A stretch of DNA of 64,000 nucleotides from UBA7985 sp038141425 (GTDB lineage Bacteria > Pseudomonadota > Alphaproteobacteria > UBA7985), in NCBI GenBank assembly GCA_038141425.1, contig JAYQIC010000010.1:682001-746000 (forward strand). Direction: 5' to 3'. Under the pieces are notes generated by a model. It ran no database searches. It was given only the letters and a program-made list of their open reading frames with translations, and was not told where the DNA came from. The position numbers were made by a program, and so were the translations under genes. Positions 55,875 through 64,000 of the stretch are shown piece by piece. Each line of letters opens with the position of its first letter. Within the stretch, counting starts at the first letter, position 1.

Positions 55875-55907
55875 GGTGAGGTGGTCTGGCATCCGGTCCA
55901 CCTCACC
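55875..55907 (+). promoter_or_regulatory. Intercistronic hairpin after the FrcB-like gene
   Basis: GGTGAGGTGG (55875-55884) and CCACCTCACC (55898-55907) form a perfect 10-bp stem with a 13-base loop, 22 bases after the stop. There is no T-run. It probably protects the binding-protein mRNA and lowers downstream expression. Confidence 0.6.
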
Positions 55908-55980
55908 CTCCCCTGTGAGGAAACACAGCCCTCCATAGCCCTGCCCCGTCATAAGGGCGGCTCAACGTGGTAAGCAGCCC

Positions 55981-56766
55981 ATGTCCGACGACAAAGAACC
56001 CATCGTTGAACTTCGGAACATCGTAAAGCGCTTCGGCAGCGTTGAGGCCCTCTCCGGGGTATCGATGTCGGTGCGTCGGGGTGAGGTTCTCGGCCTGCTC
56101 GGCGACAACGGCGCCGGCAAATCCACACTCATCAAAACGCTTGCTGGTGTGCACGATCCGGATGAAGGCGAAATTCTCGTCCGCAATGAGACCCGCAAGC
56201 CCTGACACCGCTGGCAGCACGCCAGGCCGGGATTGAGACGGTTTTTCAGGACCGTGCGCTGGTCCCGCAGCATTCGATCGTGAAGAACATCTTCATGGGC
56301 CGCGAGATTTGTAACCCGTTCGGGCTGATCCGAGGCAAGAAACAAGTCGAGGAAGCCAACCGCCTGATGCGTGAAATCGGCTTCACCTCCAAGGTGTTTA
56401 ACCCGGAAAGCACGGTCGGGCATCTCTCTGGCGGGGAGCGACAGGGGGTGGCCATCGCCCGCGCCCTGTATAACGAGGCTGACGTCATCGTGCCTCGATG
56501 AACCGACCACAGCCCTGTCTCTGACGGAGACGCAAAAGGTTTTCCGGTTTGTCGAAGCCGTGCGCAACTCGGGACGCACGGTCGTCTTTATCGGTCACAA
56601 TATCTACCACGTGTGGGATATCGCCGACCGCTTCTTCGTTATTGATCGGGGCCGTGAGGCTTTCGAGGGTGAGAAAAGCGCCTTCCGCGGGGCCGACCAC
56701 CTGATCGAACTGATGCATCAGCTGGCCGAGACCGGTCAGGCTGACACCTCAACCCTGAAGACCTAA
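55981..56766 (+). CDS. Sugar ABC transporter ATPase, FrcA-like single-domain (three frame breaks)
   Basis: A single-cassette ATPase of about 262 residues. Walker A is GDNGAGKSTLIKTLAG, the Q-loop region is QDRALVPQHSIVKNIFMG, the signature LSGGERQGVAIARAL, Walker B VIVLDEPTTALS after repair, and the H-loop IGHNIYHVWDIAD. Single-domain CUT2 ATPases of this size match FrcA of the rhizobial fructose importer rather than double-domain RbsA/MglA. Frames change near 56200, 56270 and 56496 (an extra C in GTGCCTCGATG). Confidence 0.87.
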
Positions 56767-56778
56767 ATCACGGCCTAG

Positions 56779-57845
56779 ATGAGGGCAGACACGGTGACAG
56801 AAAACAACAATGACTCACAGGATCAGGCGACCAACGCCCCAGCAGCGTCAACGCAGAGCCTGCGCTCGTCCTGGATCAGCTTTTATCGGAAAAATGGCCG
56901 CGCCCTGAACGCTTTCATCACCTTTTTGCTGGTCTGGGGCGTCTGTGCTGCGAACAATCCGGCGCTGTTTTTCAATCCGATCTTTTACAACTCATTCTTA
57001 TTCTCGGTCCCCGCAACGATTTTCCTGACCACATCACTGGTTTTCGTCATCGTATCGGGCGAGTTGGACCTTGCCTTCCCCTCGGTTGTCGGGGCTGCGG
57101 GCGGGGTGTTCATGTATCTGGTGGTGCTGGACATCGACGTGGTCCTCGCCTTCATGCTCACCATGTTCTTTGGCGCCATGATCGGCCTGTGTATCGGTTC
57201 GATCGTCGTCTACGGCAAAATCTCATCGTTGGTGGCCACGCTGGGTTTGAACTTCTTTATCCTCGGTATCGTCAATCTGCTTGCCCAAGGACGAACAATC
57301 TCGGCGCCGGATGCTATGAATTCATTCGGCTACGAACTGTTTGTCGGGAAGTGGAAGTTCTTCGGCTCCAATCTGCAGGTGCCCAGCCATTTCCTGTGGT
57401 CGCTTGTCTGGGTGGGCTTCTGCTACATCCTGTTCAACCGACACCGCTTCGGTATCCGGGTGCAGATGGTCGGTGACAACGCGGACAGCGCACGACAGAT
57501 GGGCATCAATGTCGAACGCATCCGGGTCGGGGTCTTCATCTTTTCCGGGGTAGCGGCGGCGATCACCGGGGCCCTGCTGGTGCAGATGGCGAACATGGTC
57601 TGGTTTCCGACTTCGGGTAAGGCCTACCTGCTGATTGCCCTTGCCGCGCTGTTCGTCGGCGGAACGCCAACGTGGGGCGGTGTAGGCTCGATCATCGGTG
57701 CCTTCTTCGGTGCCTTGACCATCACCTCATCCCCTCCGGGGCTGTGGGTGCCGGGTTTGCCGGTTACTGGACCGATTTCATCTTTGGCTTCGTGATCATC
57801 CTGACCATGATCGCCCACCGGTTTTCCGGCGCGCGGGTGCGATGA
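56779..57845 (+). CDS. Sugar ABC transporter permease, FrcC/RbsC-like (frame broken near 57735)
   Basis: A CUT2-family permease of about 355 residues with ten helices. LVFVIVSGELDLAFPSVVGAAGG is the characteristic segment after the third helix, and LVATLGLNFFILGIVNLLAQG and ALFVGGTPTWGGVGSIIGAFFGALT are family blocks. Adding one base near 57735 restores LIPSGAVGAGFAGYWTDFIFGFVIILTM to the end. The TGA lies one base before the first SDR start, so the genes are coupled. It completes the FrcBCA-like importer. Confidence 0.87.
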
Positions 57846-57846
57846 G

Positions 57847-58575
57847 ATGGGCACCGCTGCGATCACAGGTGCGTCCGGCGGCATCGGTCGCGCGATGGTG
57901 CATACTTTCGCGCAAGCCGGCTACGATATTGCCCTTCTGGACCTGAGCGAGCCGCGACTCCCCAAAGACGCGCGCGGGGTCGCGATGGCTGTGGACCTAA
58001 CCGATCCGGCGGCCGTTGCCGGTGCCTTCGAACGGATCGGCGCCGAATTCGGTCGGCTCGACGCGCTCGTCAATATCGCCGGCATAAACCACCGCTCGCC
58101 AATTTCTGACATGGACGCGGAAGACTGGGATCGCCTGATGGCCACGAATGTCGGCGCGATGTTCCTGACGGCGAAATTTGGTGTGCCCCTGCTGGAAAAG
58201 GGCATGACACCGTCGATCGTGAATCTGGCCTCGGTCTCGGGCCATGTCGCCTCGCCCGATTATCCGGCCTATGTCACCTCCAAGGCCGCCGTGGAGAGCT
58301 TCACCGCCGCGCTGTCCCAAGAGGTCGGGGTACGCGGCATTCGCGTCAACGCTGTCGCGCCCGGCTGGGTGAATGCAGGCTTCACCGACAAAGCGAAGGA
58401 CGAGGCCACCGATCCCGCTGAACTCGACAGGGCAGCACGCGAGGCGCATCTTCTCGGTCGAATGGCCGAGCCCGAGGAAGTTGCCACGGCAGCCCTGTGG
58501 CTATGTTCGCAAAAAGCGTCCTTCGTGACCGGTCAGACGCTCTTCGTCGACGGCGGATTCATGAGGAAGCATTAG
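57847..58575 (+). CDS. Short-chain dehydrogenase/reductase 1
   Basis: A 242-residue SDR. The cofactor motif ITGASGGIGRAMV is at residues 6-18, VNIAGIN is the NNAG-like segment, and the catalytic residues are Ser (NLASVSG, about 129) and YVTSK (Y142, K146). It ends VDGGFMRKH, typical of GolB/FabG-like sugar or polyol dehydrogenases. An acidic residue after beta-2 (ALLDLSEP) suggests NAD preference. It follows the permease gene directly and precedes a paralogue by three bases. The sugar substrate is inferred from the operon only. Confidence 0.87.
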   Translation: MGTAAITGASGGIGRAMVHTFAQAGYDIALLDLSEPRLPKDARGVAMAVDLTDPAAVAGAFERIGAEFGRLDALVNIAGINHRSPISDMDAEDWDRLMATNVGAMFLTAKFGVPLLEKGMTPSIVNLASVSGHVASPDYPAYVTSKAAVESFTAALSQEVGVRGIRVNAVAPGWVNAGFTDKAKDEATDPAELDRAAREAHLLGRMAEPEEVATAALWLCSQKASFVTGQTLFVDGGFMRKH

Positions 58576-58578
58576 GCA

Positions 58579-59283
58579 ATGACGACTGGTACGATAGCGA
58601 TCACCGGAGGGGCGGGCGGCATCGGCGCCGCCTTGGTCCGGATTGTTCAGTCACAGGGAGGTCGGGCAGTCTCGCTCGATCTCAAGCCTAACCCAGAGGC
58701 CTTTGCGAGCCACACCTTGGACCTCACTGACGAAGCGGCAATCGCTGATGCGTTCAGGGCCACCGAAGCACTCACAGGACTGGTCTGCATCGCCGGAACC
58801 AATGCGCAGGGCCGTGTCGAAACCCTGCCTTGGGAAGCGTGGCAACGGGTCATGGCTGTCAATGTCCGGGGCACCATGCTGGCGATGAAACACGCCAGCC
58901 CGCGCTTGCAAGATGATGCCGGGATCGTCCTGACTTCGTCAGTCTCGGCCCATATCGGCACCGACGGCTATGTCGCCTACCACACCACGAAAGGGGCGGT
59001 CCTTGGACTCATGCGCGCTGCGAGCGGTGAATTCGCGCCACGCAACATTCGCGTTAACGCGGTGAGCCCCGGATGGGTCGACACTGCGTTCACCGACAAT
59101 GCGCTGGCCGAGATCCCGGATGGCGAAGCGATCCGGGCTAAGGCCGGCGAGGCGCACATCCTCGGGCGCATGGCCCAGCCGGAAGAAATCGCCGAGGCCA
59201 TCGCTTTCTTACTTTCAGAGGCAGCGAGTTTCGTCACCGGCACCGAGCTGATTGTTGATGGCGGCTTCATGCGGAACCGCTGA
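58579..59283 (+). CDS. Short-chain dehydrogenase/reductase 2, paralogue of the preceding gene
   Basis: A 234-residue SDR starting three bases after SDR 1. ITGGAGGIGAALVRI is the cofactor motif, SLDLKP suggests NAD use, and the catalytic residues are Ser (about 121) and YHTTK (Y134, K138). It ends VDGGFMRNR. The two proteins share the block LGRMAxPEE and a FVTGxxLxVDGGFMR tail, so they look like diverged duplicates that could oxidise and re-reduce different carbons of one sugar, for example a C3-keto intermediate. Activity is not established. Confidence 0.86.
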   Translation: MTTGTIAITGGAGGIGAALVRIVQSQGGRAVSLDLKPNPEAFASHTLDLTDEAAIADAFRATEALTGLVCIAGTNAQGRVETLPWEAWQRVMAVNVRGTMLAMKHASPRLQDDAGIVLTSSVSAHIGTDGYVAYHTTKGAVLGLMRAASGEFAPRNIRVNAVSPGWVDTAFTDNALAEIPDGEAIRAKAGEAHILGRMAQPEEIAEAIAFLLSEAASFVTGTELIVDGGFMRNR

Positions 59284-59475
59284 AATAACAGAGAATGACA
59301 GCGCAAACACCGATCAGAGATGGTTTCGCACGCCGACCTGGACATTTGCCGCGCGGGTGCGTTGATGAGCGATCCGAGTTTGCGTTTGATGGACAGCCTT
59401 CACCGTGGAATTGCCTCGAAAGTCCGGCGCTGCAGTTCAACCGGGCGCCTGATGCGTTGAGAATGGAGGTTGGCC

Positions 59476-61553
59476 ATGCCTGATACCTACACGAAGGAGG
59501 ACGGCGGGCTGATCGTTCGCTTCAACGGTGAGTGCATCGCCATTGAACCTTGGGGTGCTGACGCCCTTCGCACCCGGGCACGACCCGGTGGGGTGGTGGT
59601 CGAACCGCATGTCAGCGCACTGCTCGACCCGCCGACTTTCACCGCTGAAGTTACCATTGATGGCAAGCACGCCCGCATCCGGAACGGTTGGATCGAAGCG
59701 CGAGTGTTCCTGACCCGCAGGCTGGGTGCAGACGTACCGCTGGAGCCGGTGATCAGCTATTTCAACGCGGAGACCGGCGAGGAACTTCTGGCTGAAACCC
59801 GAAGCCATTTCGCCGGCCCGCCGCCACGCCAGTTCAAGCCCATCGCCTCGGGCAGCTTCCAGCTCGAAGCGACGTTCCGCGCCTACGACGGCGAACACCT
59901 GATGGGTCTCGGCCAGCCGCAACACGGGCGCGAAGATCTGAAGGGCACGTCGACGAATTTGGTTCAACAGAACACCCATGTGGTGATCCCCTTCGTGATC
60001 TCGTCGCGCGGCTATGGGTTCTTGTGGAACAATCCTGCGGTCGGCCGGGTCGAGTTCGCCGCCAACATCACACGCTGGCGCGCCGAGGCAACGCCCGGCC
60101 TCGACTATTGGATCACGGCCGCGGACAGCCCCGCGCGGATCCTCCAGAACTACATCTCAGCCAGCGGACATCCACCAGATTGCCCCGACTGGGTCACCGG
60201 GTTCTGGCAGTCGAAATTGCGTTACCGCACACAGCAGGAAATCATGAATGTCGCCCGCGCCTACAAGCAGCGCGGTCTACCCTTGTCCTGCATCGTGATC
60301 GATTTCTTCGCCTGGACGAAACAGGGTGAGTGGGAGTTCGACCCCGACGAATGGCCAGACCCCAAGCGGTTGGTGCGCGAGTTGGATGAGATGGGAGTGA
60401 AGACCATTGTGTCGATCTGGCCGACGGTCGGCGCAAATTCGAAATACTACGCGGAAATGCGCGAGAAGGGCTACCTCGTCCAAACTGAACGCGGCATCCC
60501 GGCGGTGATACAGTTCCCCGACAAGGACCCGTTCGGGGTGCATTTTTTGACCTACTACGACGCCTTCAACCCGGACGCGCGGGATTTCCATTGGGACAAG
60601 GCGAAACGCAACTATTTCGATCGCGGCATCCACAATTTCTGGCTCGATGCCTGCGAACCTGAGATGCGACCGGCCCACGCCGAACACGTGCGAACCCACC
60701 TTGGAAACGGCGCCGAGATGCTCTGTGCCTATCCGCTCTTGCATGCTCAGCGCTATGCCGAGGGTCTGACTGAGGCGGGTGCTGGAGACGCAGTGCTTCT
60801 GTGCCGGTCGACCTGGGCCGGCGGGCAGCGCTATCCGGTGATCCTATGGTCCGGCGATGTCTGGTCGACGTGGGAGCACTACCGCGTCCAGATCGCGGCC
60901 GGGCTGCACGCGGCGATGTCGGGCCTCGGATGGTGGACGACCGATATTGGCGGCTTCTACGAAGGCCACGCCGAGAATCCTGATTTCCGCGACCTGCTCG
61001 TGCGCTGGTTCGAGTTCGGGGTGTTCTCTCCGGTCTGCCGCCTCCATGGTGTTCGCGTGCCGAACGACGTTCCTTTTCCGCTCCTGATGGCGAGGTCGAG
61101 TATGGGCGCGAGCTGTTCCACGTCTTCACGGACACCGGCGGCGACAACGAGCTTTGGTCCTACGGTCCCGAGACTGAGGCGATCCTGACCCGTCTTCTCC
61201 ACCTGCGTGAAGATCTCAGGCCCTATATCAGCCACCTGATGCGTGACTATGCGTCTACGGGGTGCCGCCGATGCGCCCGCTGCCCATTTGCATTCCCGGA
61301 AGATCCGGACAGCTTCTCCCCTCAAGGCGTCTACATGTTCGGTCCCGACCTGTTGGTCGCGCCGGTGCTGGAGCCCGGCGCAACGTCCAGAGAAGTTTAC
61401 CTGCCTCGGGGAACTGACTGGGTTCATGTGTGGACGGGCAACAGCCACCCCGGAGGAGCAGTTGTGACAGTGGCTGCGCCGCCCGGCCAGCCCCCGGTGT
61501 TCAGTCTCGCCGATCGCTGGCGGGATCATCAGAACACCTTCGATGGGCACTGA
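59476..61553 (+). CDS. GH31 alpha-glycosidase (alpha-glucosidase/alpha-xylosidase group) (three frame breaks)
   Basis: A protein of about 692 residues. VISSRGYGFLWNNPAVGRVEF is the GH31 N-terminal domain. LPLSCIVIDFFAWTKQGEWEFDPDEWPDP enters the barrel. The nucleophile is Asp in NFWLDACEPEMRP (D391) and the acid/base Asp is in VILWSGDVWSTWE (D461). This is the YicI-like pattern; YicI itself is an alpha-xylosidase. Frames change near 61085, 61256 and 61293. The ATG at 59476 has GGAGG seven bases upstream. No signal peptide: cytosolic. The 192-bp gap before it contains no convincing gene. Confidence 0.88.
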
Positions 61554-61680
61554 TAGGAATTTCAGCCAACCGGAATTCGCTCGGATCCGCCACCATGCAA
61601 CGGCACGCGCTGGGTCGTTGGCGCAGCCCCCTCCCCTGCTGCCAAGGAGTCATGGGACGCGGCAAGCCGGGACTGATCGA

Positions 61681-62443
61681 TCAGCGATCCACTGAGCCGC
61701 GAGAGGCGCTCAACCACGCGAGTGTCGCCTCTGTCGGCCCATCAGGCCTGTATTCGGCGCCCAGCGGCCTTTCCCAGCCCAAAGCAGCAAGGCGATCGAA
61801 CACCGACGGGTAGTGCAATTCACCGTGGTCAGGGGGACCGCGGTCCGGCACCGACGCAAACTGGATGTGCCCGATCATCGAAAGCCGCGCCTCCAGCCGC
61901 GCGACCACGTCCCCTTCGGTCCGGGCAACGTGATAGCAATCGAACATGAGCCGCAGGTTCGCTTGCGCCAGCTCTTCGATGATGTCACCGGCCTGATCGG
62001 TTGTTTTCAGGAAATAGCCGGGCGCGTCGTGTTGGTTCAGCGGCTCGATGAGGACCATCTTGTCTGTGCGGCTGCAGGCGTAGTTCAGGTTTTGCAGGAA
62101 CGTGTCGTGCGCCTCGGAGCCCTCGGCACACCCCGCCATGACGTGAATGGCCTCAGCACCGATCGCTTCGGCATAATCGATGGCCTCGTCGATCGCTGCC
62201 CGGGCTTCAGACACAGAGGCTGGAAGAGCAGCAAGGCCGTTTTGCCCCGACCGTCCGCGCCGCGTGTTGAGCCCGAGCATGGGCAGGCCGGTTTGCTCGA
62301 GCGCCTGCCGTACATCGGCCAAGGGCTGGTCGTAGGGCCAGTGACATTCGACAGCATCGAAACCCGGCTGCCTTTGCTGCGGTGATGGCGTCGGCGAGTG
62401 GCAACTCCTGCCACAGAAAGCCCAGATTGGCTGAAAACTTCAT
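61681..62443 (-). CDS. Hydroxypyruvate-isomerase-family protein (Hyi/OtnI-like) (frame broken near 62370)
   Basis: A TIM-barrel isomerase of about 254 residues. It starts KFSANLGFLWQELPLADAI, then HWPYDQPLADVRQAL after repair. LNTRRGRSGQNGLAALP and VLIEPLNQHDAPGYFLKTTDQA with LRLMFDCYHVARTEGDV match the Hyi/OtnI group. Members isomerise hydroxypyruvate to tartronate semialdehyde or act on 2-oxo-tetronates. No glyoxylate carboligase is near; the link to glycolate metabolism from the aldehyde dehydrogenase product is speculative. It is on the minus strand, convergent with the GH31 gene. Confidence 0.84.
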
Positions 62444-62504
62444 GGATAATTGCCCACCTCTCTGGCCCGAGACTGTCTCAACTTCGGAGCGACTGCGCGA
62501 GGCG

Positions 62505-63107
62505 CTATTCTGCCTTACGACCGACGAAGTCGATCAGCGCCGAGACGCCCCTGTGTCCCCGGCCTTCACTGATTTCAGCGCGGTATTCTTCACAAACCTC
62601 GATGCTGAGATCCTGATAGACCTCGCGCAGCAAACCCGCCGTATACATATGCTCCTGCTGCGGGGGACCACCCGTGCCCAAGTCAACCTGCTCGGGTGTG
62701 TAGCCGTGGAGCAGGAGAACGCCCCCGGGCCGCAGGGCAGACGCAAGGCCGGAGAGAACCGATCGCATCGCATCGGGCGGCACGAACTGAATGAAGACAG
62801 CCACGACATTGTCGAACCGCTGCGCCGTCCAGTCGACATCGAAGATGTTCTGCAGCTGGTAGTCGACGCTGACCCCCATCCCGGTCGCCAGCTTCCGGGC
62901 CTTTGCCAGGCCAACCTCAGAATAATCAGTCGCCTGAACCCCATACCCCTGCCCCGCCAGAAAGGTCGAATTGCGCCCTTCTCCATCGGCAACGACCAGC
63001 GTTTGGCCCCTGGCGATAAGGCGCGGCTCCAGCTTGACCAGAGCCGCGGCCGGCTCGGTGCCAAAAAGGTAATCCTCTGACGAAAATCTCTGATCCCAAG
63101 GGTTCAT
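62505..63107 (-). CDS. SAM-dependent class I methyltransferase
   Basis: A 200-residue enzyme. It starts NPWDQRFSSEDYLFGTEPAAAL, a TehB/thiopurine-methyltransferase-like N-terminus. LVVADGEGRNSTFLAGQGYGVQATDYS is the SAM-binding motif I, followed by QNIFDVDW, FIQFVPP and LRPGGVLLLHGY. It resembles small thiol or halide/tellurite detoxifying methyltransferases. The substrate is unknown. The start at 63107 is preferred over an upstream extension that lacks family similarity. The frame is intact. Confidence 0.84.
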   Translation of the reverse strand: MNPWDQRFSSEDYLFGTEPAAALVKLEPRLIARGQTLVVADGEGRNSTFLAGQGYGVQATDYSEVGLAKARKLATGMGVSVDYQLQNIFDVDWTAQRFDNVVAVFIQFVPPDAMRSVLSGLASALRPGGVLLLHGYTPEQVDLGTGGPPQQEHMYTAGLLREVYQDLSIEVCEEYRAEISEGRGHRGVSALIDFVGRKAE

Positions 63108-63250
63108 TCTGTTTCCTTCACTGACGCGGGTTTCACTCACGTGGCCGGACCCGGGTTTCCCATGCATCTGCTTCAAGCGGACCATCGGTGCTGGCGCTGC
63201 GGCTCACGCTCTGGCAGAGACTAAGCACCTATTCTTGCGGGGTCACCCGA

Positions 63251-63805
63251 ATGAGCAACCCTGAGAGCTTTGAAACCAACCGTCTCCGCCTGCGTCCACT
63301 GCGCGAGGCGGATGTCGATGACCTGCTTGAGTACCACGGCGACCCTGAAGTCATAAGGTATATCCCTTGGACCCGCCGCTCGCGCGATGACGTTTCCGAT
63401 GCGATCCGGAGCCACGACAATGCCGCTTTCCCCTTCGTGGCGGAGGGTGACGGGCTGGTGCTGGGCTGGGAATTGAAGGCGACAGGGCGGGTTATCGGGC
63501 AATCCAATACCGCACTCCTGTCACTGGTAAACCAGACCGCCGACATCGGCTGGGTCACGCACCGGAATTTCTGGCGGCAAGGCTATGCCTTCGAGGCGAC
63601 GTCACGGCTGCTGTCCCTGCTGTTGACGCAAAGCACCGTCCAGAGGGTCGTGGCGAATATCGACACTCAGAACCCGGAATCAGCCCGCCTCGCCGAAAAG
63701 CTTGGTATGCGGAAGGAGGGCGAATTCAGGAAAGCGGCCTTCACCAAGGGCGAATGGCGCGACATTTGGCTGTACGCCATCCTCAGGGAAGAATTCGCTG
63801 CCTGA
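63251..63805 (+). CDS. RimJ/RimL-type GNAT acetyltransferase
   Basis: A 184-residue acetyltransferase. It starts SNPESFETNRLRLRPLREADVDDLLEYHGDPEV, the characteristic beginning of the RimJ/RimL subfamily. ADIGWVTHRNFWRQGYAFEATSRLLSLLL binds acetyl-CoA (RQGYA motif), and ANIDTQNPESARLAEKLGMRKEGEFRK is the C-terminal fold. It could acetylate a ribosomal protein N-terminus, or a small molecule. The ATG at 63251 is chosen; upstream in-frame codons lack similarity. The frame is intact. Confidence 0.86.
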   Translation: MSNPESFETNRLRLRPLREADVDDLLEYHGDPEVIRYIPWTRRSRDDVSDAIRSHDNAAFPFVAEGDGLVLGWELKATGRVIGQSNTALLSLVNQTADIGWVTHRNFWRQGYAFEATSRLLSLLLTQSTVQRVVANIDTQNPESARLAEKLGMRKEGEFRKAAFTKGEWRDIWLYAILREEFAA

Positions 63806-63852
63806 TGCAAGGGGAGGCCGCGTCTGGGGCCTCGCCTGTACGAGCTCGGTCG

Positions 63853-64000
63853 CTACTCTGTCAGCGACAGGAGTTCTTTGATGCGCTGGGCCGAATGGCT
63901 GTCCCATTTCTCGTACTTCCAGCCTATATCCCGGACGATTTCCTCTTCCTGATAGAACCAGGAGAAAGCCGGTAGCACCATCGGAGCCGTCGACGCGCTG
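63853..64000 (-). CDS. C-terminal fragment of an unidentified gene (cut by window end)
   Basis: The minus-strand frame reads APMVLPAFSWFYQEEEIV and KYEKWDSHSAQRIKELLSLTE to a TAG at 63853. Frequent charged and aromatic residues and a clean stop support a real protein end of about 48 residues. The family is not recognised from this part. Confidence 0.5.
   Translation of the reverse strand, partial: SASTAPMVLPAFSWFYQEEEIVRDIGWKYEKWDSHSAQRIKELLSLTE

Noticed and set aside
59295..59483. Small open frame between the second SDR and the GH31 gene
   Set aside because: No similarity or good ribosome-binding site. A second frame in the same interval is equally open, so coding is not supported.
1..64000. 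CRISPR array, insertion sequence or prophage genes
   Set aside because: No spaced direct repeats of 24-40 bp, transposase, integrase, capsid or terminase motifs were seen on either strand.

Overview
The window reads as about 64 kb of a GC-rich alphaproteobacterial chromosome. The signs are an mdh/sucC neighbourhood, clpS-clpA, an OmpR/EnvZ-type pair, SapC, a UPF0260 protein, a MipA-type outer-membrane protein, a YcbB-type L,D-transpeptidase next to a DUF882 peptidase, and FrcBCA- and YnjBCD-like sugar importers. No genus can be named safely. A striking technical property is the number of broken frames: roughly half of the genes are interrupted by single-base gains or losses, often in short G, C, A or T runs, while downstream codons and catalytic motifs stay intact. 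This looks like uncorrected sequencing or assembly indels rather than real pseudogenes, so the affected genes are given as full-length loci with approximate break positions.

Left part (1-27.4 kb), housekeeping and envelope: partial sucC, a KefC/KefF potassium-efflux pair and mdh (minus strand); an AT-rich spacer carrying a candidate small RNA; ridA-nth; a FemAB-like acyltransferase; clpS-clpA; a two-component system; an OmpA-like protein; SapC; an FMN-binding protein; lipoproteins; an L,D-transpeptidase with a DUF882 peptidase; TetR; UPF0260; an alpha/beta hydrolase; a MipA-type protein; ribA; tRNA-Lys(UUU).

Right part (27.4-63.1 kb), a dense catabolic region immediately after the tRNA. Block 1 (27.5-33.9 kb): nucleoside hydrolase with a GntR/HutC regulator, then acyl-CoA ligase, DUF35 protein and thiolase, with a divergent MFS carrier. 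Block 2 (33.9-48.3 kb, minus strand): a GMC oxidoreductase, an aldehyde dehydrogenase, then a long operon with a fucose/arabinose-isomerase-family protein, a YnjBCD-like ABC importer, a GH51 alpha-L-arabinofuranosidase, a TIM-barrel epimerase, DhaL, DhaK and a LacD-type aldolase. This set could take arabinofuranosides through a ketose-1-phosphate to DHAP and glycolaldehyde. Block 3 (48.6-61.6 kb): an enolase-superfamily dehydratase; a minus-strand operon of GH13 glucosidase, LacI regulator, PanB-like protein, membrane di-iron oxygenase and Rieske ferredoxin (MocD/MocE-like); and a divergent plus-strand operon of FrcBCA-like importer, two dehydrogenases and a GH31 alpha-glycosidase. Two LacI-type palindromes lie between these two operons. 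The right edge holds a hydroxypyruvate-isomerase-family protein, a methyltransferase, a RimJ/L-type acetyltransferase and a gene cut by the window end.

The best leads are: the complete arabinofuranoside to ketose-1-phosphate operon, driven by a 51-bp promoter element repeated upstream of the aldehyde dehydrogenase; the possible sugar O-demethylase cluster under LacI control; and two RNA candidates, one with a sigma70-type promoter plus intrinsic terminator (about 4.5 kb) and one behind a sigma54-type promoter (about 23.26 kb).
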